Below, piece by piece: positions 25,543-31,304 of a DNA stretch of 31,304 bases. Positions within the stretch are counted from its first letter, which is position 1; each line of letters begins with the position of its first letter. Both the position numbers and the translations under genes were made by a program. This DNA comes from Alistipes sp. (lineage in GTDB: Bacteria; Bacteroidota; Bacteroidia; Bacteroidales; Rikenellaceae): positions 29,158-60,461 of the forward strand of contig JAHZDG010000013.1 in assembly GCA_019422485.1 (NCBI GenBank). Reading direction: 5' to 3'. The notes under the pieces are model-generated. The model did not search any database, was not told the origin of the DNA, and saw nothing but the letters and a program-made list of their open reading frames with translations.

Positions 25543-26766
25543 TCACCGTCGCATCTTCAACCGCGAGAAGACGTCCCCTTCCGCAGCCATCACCGGCTCG
25601 TGCGTCATCGAACGATAAGCCCCGGTGGGATGGGTCGCCCGCAAATCGCGCTTCAACCCCGAAGCCCGGGCCGCTTCCCCCACGGCCCCGATCCGCAAGG
25701 CCTGCGAACGTGTCACTACCCCACAATCTTCAAAACGCGACAGCACCGAAGCCGAGTCCAGAAGATCGTCGGTCACCTCGGCAAAACGACGTTTGACCTC
25801 TTCGAGGTTTTTCTGCACCAACTCACCCAACGACTCCGTCAACGGATAATAGGTTCCGCCCGGACGAATCAGACCTTTCCCGAAACGGTTTCCACACCAG
25901 GCTTGGGTCGTATTGATGACAATCGTACGCAATGCTTCACAGGCCACCTGCCCGAGCTGATAACCGACATCCGTACAGAGAGCCCCCGTATCGGCAATAT
26001 GAATGGCAATCCGCTCCAACTCCAACGCAATGGTCCGTTCGATTTCCAACGATTCCGGCACCGAATGTCCGCTCAAGGCCTCCGCCAACATAGCATAAGT
26101 CGTTCCGTGAGCCACCGCCGAATCGCCCGCGATACTTTCGCTCAGCACAGCCTGACGCAAACGATTTTCGGTCTCCCGCATCAGTCGTTCCACGCCCCGA
26201 TGCTGGTAGCCCAACATAATCTCCAGATGAACGATCTGTTCGCCGTTGCAAATAAAGCGGAAACAACCCGGCTCGATGATCCCGGCGTGAATCGGTCCCA
26301 CATTCACTTCATGCAGGGCCTCCCCTTCGATTGCATAGAACGGATAGTCGTTCATCGTCAGCATATGATCGGCCCGATCGTGCGCATAGCGCAAAGGTTT
26401 GTTCCAAGGCTGATCGGCGAATGAAACACCAAAATTCTCAGCGATTTCCCGTTCGAATACATGCATGGCCGGATGGACGGCGGTCACTGAAGGCAAAATC
26501 CGTTCGCCTCCCGTTCCATAAAGGTAAGAGGCCATCCGGACACACCCCTCCAGATCGTCCATCACCAGGCAGATCAACAACAAGCCTTCCGGTCCCGGCA
26601 CCCCGAAATAGGAGGCAACGTGAAAGTGCTCCTCCCGCAGGCATTGACACAAATCCTCATACAATTCGCTGTAAGCGAGACGGGGAATCTCGCTCAACGA
26701 CACGCGTCCTTCACGCGGATAAGCACTCAACCATCGATTCATCATCGTTCCCGTGTGCATTTTCAT
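25543..26766 (-). CDS. hyfG: HyfG-like (NuoC-NuoD fusion) large subunit of an Ehr-type complex, main part
   Basis: 407 residues. Residues 1 to about 130 are a NuoC-like domain (FEREIAENFGVSF, then the RYAHDR region). From about 150 comes the NuoD/HycE-like part: VNVGPIHAG with His160, LGYQHRGVERLMRE and LELERIAIHIADTGAL. Where hydrogenases have RxCGxC, this protein reads ESIAGDSAVAH (210-220), so the N-terminal NiFe ligands are absent. The protein stops at TGA (25543-25545) after AEGDVFSRLKMRR, in the middle of a region that normally continues without a break; the missing end is encoded just downstream in the same frame. A soluble module with no NiFe site is typical of Ehr-type complexes. It begins 39 bases after the HyfF-like gene. 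Confidence 0.85.
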   Translation of the reverse strand: MKMHTGTMMNRWLSAYPREGRVSLSEIPRLAYSELYEDLCQCLREEHFHVASYFGVPGPEGLLLICLVMDDLEGCVRMASYLYGTGGERILPSVTAVHPAMHVFEREIAENFGVSFADQPWNKPLRYAHDRADHMLTMNDYPFYAIEGEALHEVNVGPIHAGIIEPGCFRFICNGEQIVHLEIMLGYQHRGVERLMRETENRLRQAVLSESIAGDSAVAHGTTYAMLAEALSGHSVPESLEIERTIALELERIAIHIADTGALCTDVGYQLGQVACEALRTIVINTTQAWCGNRFGKGLIRPGGTYYPLTESLGELVQKNLEEVKRRFAEVTDDLLDSASVLSRFEDCGVVTRSQALRIGAVGEAARASGLKRDLRATHPTGAYRSMTHEPVMAAEGDVFSRLKMRR

Positions 26767-26805
26767 TAGGATGACAACTCCGCCGGCATCCCGACGGTTA
26801 TAAGG

Positions 26806-28212
26806 CTAAAAAGCGATTATGGATTCGATAAATTTCACCAACGGATCGGGTTGCATGATCCCGAGCACCACAGCCAGCAGAATCAGTACAAAACCGCTCC
26901 AAGTCACCAAACGGTTGACCGTATGGCCCTCTTCGGGCATAGCCACCGGTTTATACAGCAGTCTCAGCAAACGATATGCGAGGCTGTACATCACAAAGCA
27001 GAGTATCACGACCATAACGCCGAAAAGCCACCAGCGTCCCGAAGCAATCACCTGTTTGAAGATCATCAGCTCCGAGATAAACAAGGCCGAAGGCGGCAAG
27101 GCCAGCAACGAAACCGTACCCAACAACATCGACACCGAACCCAGCCGATTAACGCTGACATAGTTTCCGATGCGGTTGATCCGGTAGCTGCCATAAATAC
27201 GGCCAATCTGCGCCACATTAAAGAAGATACCCGATTTGACCAGGCTATGCGCCATCGCGTGAAATACCGCCGCAAAGAGCGCCACACCGCCCAATCCCAA
27301 ACCGATCAACACGATACCCATGTTCTCGGTCGTCGAATAGGCAAAGAAGCGTTTATAGTGATTGGTCCGTCGCAAATAGACCGCTCCGACCAGCACCGAG
27401 ATCACCCCACAGAGCAACAACACACCGGATACCCATCCGTAAACCGGCGTCTGGGCAAACAGCCGATAGACCCGCATCAGGGAGACAAAACCGGCATTGA
27501 CCAACACGGTCGACACCACGGCCGAAGCCGGCGTGGGGGCCGCATAATTGGCATCGATCCCCACCGTATAGAGCGGGAAGACCTCCAATTTACAACTGTA
27601 CCCCACCAGAATGAAGACAAAGGCAATTTTCAAGTACAGCGGATTTCCCGTCGCGATCACACCGGCCAGCGAAGCATAGGAAAGATCGCCATGGGCTGTC
27701 ACCGTACTGAGCAACAGTACCCCCAGATAAGCCAGCAAAATGCCCGTCGAGCAGACAAAGACATATTTCCAGGTGGCCTCCAGGCTTCGTTCCGAACGTT
27801 CATGATAGATCAGACCGGATGTTGCCAGGGTCGTTGCTTCCAGAAAGACCCACGTCACCGCCAGATTGTTGGAAAAATAGACGGCCGTTGCCGAAGCACA
27901 CAACAACACCAGCGAGACATGGTAGGTTTTGAATGAATGCAGTTTATCTTCGGCCAGATAGACGTTGCTCTGATAAAACGCTACCAGCGAAATCACCGAC
28001 AACAAGCCGAAAAAAAGCACCCCCAAGGCATCGAAGGTAAAGAACTGCAACTGTTCGCTTCCGCGGGCAAACATCCAGATAGCCCCGGCACAAACCAGCT
28101 GCAACCCATAAAAAGAATATCCCAGCACACGCACCTGGGCGTGACTGCGCGCCAGAGCCATCAGCCCGGCGATCAACACAGCGACAAGAAGATAAGCGGT
28201 CATCATGGGCAT
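26806..28212 (-). CDS. hyfF: HyfF-like antiporter-type membrane subunit (NuoN/Mrp family)
   Basis: 468-residue polytopic membrane protein of the NuoL/M/N and Mrp antiporter family, with about 14 transmembrane segments. Features expected of an ion-path subunit are present: an acidic residue in VTWVFLEATTLATSGLIYHERSE, a lysine in SCKLEVFPLYTVGIDANYAAPTPASAVVST, and HSLVKSGIFFNVAQIGRIYGS in the second half. This layout matches HyfF of hydrogenase-4. The ATG overlaps the TGA of the HyfE-like gene by one base, implying coupled translation. An alternative start at the third or fourth residue (MMTAYLL) is possible. It would carry H+ or Na+ through the membrane arm; the ion is unknown. Confidence 0.9.
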   Translation of the reverse strand: MPMMTAYLLVAVLIAGLMALARSHAQVRVLGYSFYGLQLVCAGAIWMFARGSEQLQFFTFDALGVLFFGLLSVISLVAFYQSNVYLAEDKLHSFKTYHVSLVLLCASATAVYFSNNLAVTWVFLEATTLATSGLIYHERSERSLEATWKYVFVCSTGILLAYLGVLLLSTVTAHGDLSYASLAGVIATGNPLYLKIAFVFILVGYSCKLEVFPLYTVGIDANYAAPTPASAVVSTVLVNAGFVSLMRVYRLFAQTPVYGWVSGVLLLCGVISVLVGAVYLRRTNHYKRFFAYSTTENMGIVLIGLGLGGVALFAAVFHAMAHSLVKSGIFFNVAQIGRIYGSYRINRIGNYVSVNRLGSVSMLLGTVSLLALPPSALFISELMIFKQVIASGRWWLFGVMVVILCFVMYSLAYRLLRLLYKPVAMPEEGHTVNRLVTWSGFVLILLAVVLGIMQPDPLVKFIESIIAF

Positions 28213-28844
28213 CAGTCTTTCAGCGAATCCAAATTATCTACATTCATATGACGATAGCGGGTTCCGATGCGGGCGATCACCATGCCCAACATCAAAACAC
28301 TCATCACAATATCCAGCAAAATCGCAATATTAATCAGGTAAGGCATTTCCACCCCGATAGCCATCGCGAACAAGAAGACCCCGTTCTCGATCACCAGGAA
28401 TCCCACCAAATGCGAGAAAATTCGTTTATGCGTAATAATCAACAGCATTCCGCTCAACACCGCGTATAACGCCACTCCAAAGAAGACCATATCGAACTGG
28501 GTGTCGGCGGCCATGTAGTATGTCATCACCAAACTGCCCAACAACAGCCCCATTGACATCAACAGCTGGTTGAAGACCGCAACCGAAGCGGTATGCACCC
28601 GGTTGATACCCGTTCGCCGAATGACCCGATAGAGAATGGCCGGCAAAATCAGCGCCTTAAAAATCAGCGTTTCGGTCACCACAAAAGCCAGTTCATACCA
28701 TTCGGAAGCGTGCCAGCGCAGCAGAGCCACGCAGAACAGCATCCACCCTTGCAGGGCCAGAATCATCACATAGTGGCGAAAGCGCTCGATAATCGACAGA
28801 TAGAGCAGCGATACCACATACAAAACAATCAGTGCCAGTAACAT
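28212..28844 (-). CDS. hyfE: HyfE-like membrane subunit
   Basis: About 210 residues with six or seven hydrophobic segments, resembling hydrogenase-4 component E, whose first part is NuoJ/K-like. Features seen are LIFKALILPAILYRVIRRTGIN after the third segment, MVFFGVALYAVLSGMLLIITHKRIFSHLVGFLVIENGVFLFAMAIG with an intramembrane Glu typical of NuoK-like subunits, and a cytoplasmic tail RIGTRYRHMNVDNLDSLKD. I use the ATG at 28844 (MLLALIVLYV). A TTG at 28853 would add three residues and sits closer to the upstream stop. The stop overlaps the HyfF start. Its role is to link the ion-path subunits of the membrane arm. Confidence 0.9.
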   Translation of the reverse strand: MLLALIVLYVVSLLYLSIIERFRHYVMILALQGWMLFCVALLRWHASEWYELAFVVTETLIFKALILPAILYRVIRRTGINRVHTASVAVFNQLLMSMGLLLGSLVMTYYMAADTQFDMVFFGVALYAVLSGMLLIITHKRIFSHLVGFLVIENGVFLFAMAIGVEMPYLINIAILLDIVMSVLMLGMVIARIGTRYRHMNVDNLDSLKD

Positions 28845-28854
28845 AACATCCAAC

Positions 28855-29760
28855 TTATCCGATCGACACCTCTCTCATCACCAGGAAAGCGATGGTGAAG
28901 ATCACAAACGCCAAAGCGATAATAGTTACAATATAGGTTGTATTGCGCGACAAGCGGCTGCGGGCCATCACGGATTCCAAAACCCCGATTCCCACACCGA
29001 ACAACAGCGCCAACAGCACAATCACCGGTGCCGTTCCCCAGAAAGCCGTCGCCAAGGCCGAAGCCCCGATCACCGCCAGCAGCGCCGTCTTGATCCATCC
29101 TCCGATGGTGATCAGCGCCATATCGAATCCTGCATAATCCAGAACCATGACTTCATGAATCATCGTCAGTTCCAGGTGAGTCCGGGGATCGTCCACCGGT
29201 ATGCGTCCCGCTTCGACCAACACAATCTTGAAGACGGCATAGATCATCAGGATCATAACGACCAACATTTCGGGTCGTCCGCCCAGTTCTTCGGTAAAGA
29301 GTCCATTGAAGCTCACCTGCCCCGACACCAGAGCTAAGGTGCCCAAAATCAGAAACAGTGCCGGTTCGACAAAGGCTCCGTACAGCGCTTCACGGCTGGC
29401 CCCCATCCCCTGAAAGCTGCTTCCGGCATCCATTGCGCCCAGCATCAGCGCCAGACGTCCCAGGCCCAGCAGGTAGCAGAACAATACGACATCACCGTCA
29501 AACGAAATCACGGATCCGAACCCACCTACCGGCAACAACAAAGCTGCCGTCAGCGTAGCACCCAGATAGACCACCGGAGCCAGACGGGTCACCATCCCGG
29601 CCGAAGCCCCATAAATCGGATCTTTCCGCAAGAGCACCCCCACATTATTCAGATGCTGATAGAATCGGACACCCTTACGACCACTCAAACGCGCTCTGGT
29701 CCGGGCGATCAGGCCGGGCAACATCAGGGCGACGAACAGAATCAGGATCAGACTCACCAT
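28855..29760 (-). CDS. hyfC: HyfC-like membrane subunit (NuoH/HycD family)
   Basis: 301-residue polytopic membrane protein of the NuoH/HycD/EchB family, the anchor that contacts the soluble module. The signature block EAGRIPVDDPRTHLELTMIHEVMVLDYAGFDMAL with its conserved Glu and Asp residues is intact, as are GVRFYQHLNNVGVLLRKDPIYG near the N-terminus and MGASREALYGAFVEPALFLILG in the middle. About eight transmembrane segments, normal length. Its ATG overlaps the TAA of the HyfB-like gene by one base. In complex I this family forms the quinone entry path; whether this complex uses menaquinone is unknown. Confidence 0.93.
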   Translation of the reverse strand: MVSLILILFVALMLPGLIARTRARLSGRKGVRFYQHLNNVGVLLRKDPIYGASAGMVTRLAPVVYLGATLTAALLLPVGGFGSVISFDGDVVLFCYLLGLGRLALMLGAMDAGSSFQGMGASREALYGAFVEPALFLILGTLALVSGQVSFNGLFTEELGGRPEMLVVMILMIYAVFKIVLVEAGRIPVDDPRTHLELTMIHEVMVLDYAGFDMALITIGGWIKTALLAVIGASALATAFWGTAPVIVLLALLFGVGIGVLESVMARSRLSRNTTYIVTIIALAFVIFTIAFLVMREVSIG

Positions 29761-31304
29761 TACTTCAACCAGTTAAACAGAGACATCAGGAAAACCAACA
29801 GTAAAAACAACATGGCGAACAACACATAGTGGTTCACCTTACCGGTACGCAACAACGCCATGCCGGCATTGATGCGCCGCAATACCACCAACCACCACCG
29901 TGAAAAGAATTGATCGATCTTGTCTTTCCGGGTCACTTCGAAACGGTGATCCACCGGGAAGATCTCGCCGGAGGCCAAATCCACCTCGTGGCCACTTTTT
30001 TTCATGACCCGTTCAGAGATACGCTCCAGACTTTCACTGAACGACTCCCCGGTATATTGCAATTTGGGTGTCGGAGCGGTAAAACCGCACACCCACGTCG
30101 GCGAACCGCCCTCATGACGATGGCGCAGGGCCCACCGACGTACCGCCCATAAGAGCAACGTCAGAATCAACAACACCCACAGGCCCAACATCAACCCACG
30201 GAAGGTTTCGGTAAAAACGGCATATATTTCCAGTCCGCTGCTGATCCCCAACATCTGAGCCGAGGCTTCGAATACCCCCGGCAGAAACAAGGTCGGCAGC
30301 AAACCCACCAACAAGATCCCGGCCAACGGCATAGCCATGGCCACCAACATCCAGGGACTGACTTCCCGGGCTTCATCCGCCGCCACGCTGCGAGGTTGTC
30401 CCTGGAAAGCCACCCCATAAAGTTTCACAAACGCCATCACGACCAGTCCGCCGATGAACGCCAGAAAGACCAGTCCAAACAAGGCTTCCACACACAAGGT
30501 TCCATTGGTGGAGATACCTTCCAGCAAACTGCCGTAAATCAAAAACTCAGAAATAAACCCATTCAACGGCGGGAATGCGCAAATGGCCAACGACCCCAAC
30601 AAAAACAACAGCGCTGTCAGAGGCATTCTGCGCCCCAGTCCCCCCAATTCATCGACCGAGGTAGAATGGGCTGCCACCGCGATATTGCCCGCGCCCATAT
30701 AGAGCAGAGACTTGAAAAAAGAATGGTTCACGATATGCAGCACGGCTCCGCTGTAAGCTATCACCGCCAGGAAGAGATCGTTCTGCGACTTACCCAACAA
30801 GGCCATCCCCAACGCCAACAGGATAATCCCGACGTTTTCGATACTCGAATAGGCCAGGATCTTTTTGACGTCGTTTTGCAGAGTGGCCAAAATCACGCCC
30901 CACAATCCGGTTACGATGCCCACGATCAGGACAATCAGCCCCACCAGATACAGGTCGGTCTGAATATAAGAGCTCACCCGCATGATGCCATAGACCCCCA
31001 TTTTGACCATCACCCCCGACATCAGGGCCGACACATGGGCCGGAGCGGCCGGATGGGCTTCAGGCAGCCAGATATGCAGCGGAAAGATCCCGGCTTTCAT
31101 CCCGAAACCGATCAGAAAGACAACAAACAGCGGCAACACATCATGCTGTGCAAAATAAATGGCCAGCGAATCGAACGACACCGGCAGTCCGTTCACATAC
31201 AGGGTTACGAATCCGGCCAGCAGAAACATAAATCCCACATGCATCAGAATCAGGTAATTGAGAGCTGCCCGGCGAACCTTTGGTTTATCTCCGTTGAACA
31301 GCAC
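29760..31304 (-). CDS. hyfB: HyfB-like antiporter-type membrane subunit (NuoL/Mrp family), cut by the window edge
   Basis: At least 514 residues are visible; the N-terminus lies beyond the right edge, because the first visible codon (GTG at 31304) is inside a conserved region and the family is usually about 650-670 residues long. Seen in order: GFGMKAGIFPLHIWLPEAHPAAPAHVSALMSG with its conserved Lys, NDVKKILAYSSIENVGII, HSFFKSLLYMGAGNI, and FPPLNGFISEFLIYG, all typical of NuoL/HyfB. The C-terminal part has WVCGFTAPTPKLQYTGESFSESLERI and a last membrane segment, as in HyfB. It is the first visible gene of the operon, and the promoter is outside the window. Confidence 0.92.
   Translation of the reverse strand: MLFNGDKPKVRRAALNYLILMHVGFMFLLAGFVTLYVNGLPVSFDSLAIYFAQHDVLPLFVVFLIGFGMKAGIFPLHIWLPEAHPAAPAHVSALMSGVMVKMGVYGIMRVSSYIQTDLYLVGLIVLIVGIVTGLWGVILATLQNDVKKILAYSSIENVGIILLALGMALLGKSQNDLFLAVIAYSGAVLHIVNHSFFKSLLYMGAGNIAVAAHSTSVDELGGLGRRMPLTALLFLLGSLAICAFPPLNGFISEFLIYGSLLEGISTNGTLCVEALFGLVFLAFIGGLVVMAFVKLYGVAFQGQPRSVAADEAREVSPWMLVAMAMPLAGILLVGLLPTLFLPGVFEASAQMLGISSGLEIYAVFTETFRGLMLGLWVLLILTLLLWAVRRWALRHRHEGGSPTWVCGFTAPTPKLQYTGESFSESLERISERVMKKSGHEVDLASGEIFPVDHRFEVTRKDKIDQFFSRWWLVVLRRINAGMALLRTGKVNHYVLFAMLFLLLVFLMSLFNWLK

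Noticed and set aside
25531..25560. Selenocysteine insertion at the in-frame TGA of the large subunit
   Set aside because: The position is not a metal or redox site in the family, and the only downstream fold seen is a 4-bp CGAT/ATCG stem without the features of a bacterial SECIS.
25234..26424. 396-codon plus-strand reading frame antisense to the large subunit
   Set aside because: It is a shadow of the real genes caused by G/C-rich third codon positions. The opposite strand carries clear family motifs. The same applies to the long frames at 8254-9159, 24111-25199 and 26851-27936.

Overview
The window reads as chromosomal DNA of a Bacteroidota bacterium, most likely a gut-type Bacteroidales. 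The evidence is the -7 element TAnnTTTG in front of most transcription units, the lack of Shine-Dalgarno sequences, an uppS-bamA-ompH-ompH cluster, a DUF3078-type outer-membrane protein, a futalosine-pathway menaquinone gene (mqnC) and a K+-dependent membrane pyrophosphatase. Family or genus cannot be fixed from this sequence. No tRNA, rRNA, IS element, prophage or CRISPR array was seen. Genes are tightly packed, and the longest non-coding stretch is about 280 bases.

Layout from left to right. (1) 1-275: a 12-copy CTGTC tandem repeat, then AT-rich DNA ending in a bidirectional terminator. (2) 276-4627, minus strand: envelope biogenesis operon uppS-bamA-ompH-ompH. (3) 4723-6376: nadK and pdxJ, divergently transcribed from a shared 49-bp promoter region. 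(4) 6377-8093: cca-type tRNA nucleotidyltransferase with a TTG start and a possibly structured leader. (5) 8167-9474: an unrecognised outer-membrane beta-barrel protein, divergent from an AMP-forming acyl-CoA synthetase (9715-11376). (6) 11557-12914, minus: mqnC and a small 2[4Fe-4S] ferredoxin. (7) 13038-15257: a secreted GH42-like glycosidase. (8) 15383-17590, minus: hppA. (9) 17822-19314: a SpoU RNA methylase and panB, both with leaders containing inverted repeats. (10) 19560-20408, minus: nfo. (11) 20549-23226: the DUF3078-type protein and an S41 protease. (12) 23318-24400, minus: a split chromate-transporter pair. (13) 24429 to the right edge, minus: a six-subunit operon related to hydrogenase-4 and complex I.

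The last operon is the most interesting part. Its membrane arm (HyfB-, HyfC-, HyfE- and HyfF-like) looks intact. The soluble arm has lost the cysteines that would bind a NiFe centre: CGxC became AGDS and DPCxxC became DPSLHN. This places it with the energy-converting-hydrogenase-related (Ehr) complexes rather than true hydrogenases. The NuoB-like subunit has also lost all four ligands of the proximal cluster, and its fused ferredoxin domain keeps the ligands for exactly one [4Fe-4S] cluster. The catalytic large subunit is cut by a single in-frame TGA into 407- and 103-residue parts that are otherwise collinear. The operon probably continues into the chromate-transporter pair past a strong hairpin that overlaps the stop codon of the NuoB-like gene.

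Together the window holds mostly core functions (envelope assembly, cofactor synthesis, tRNA maturation, DNA repair) and two ion-pumping systems (hppA and the Ehr-like complex). Promoter calls rest on the TAnnTTTG match and position only. All function calls come from reading motifs by eye, without database searches.
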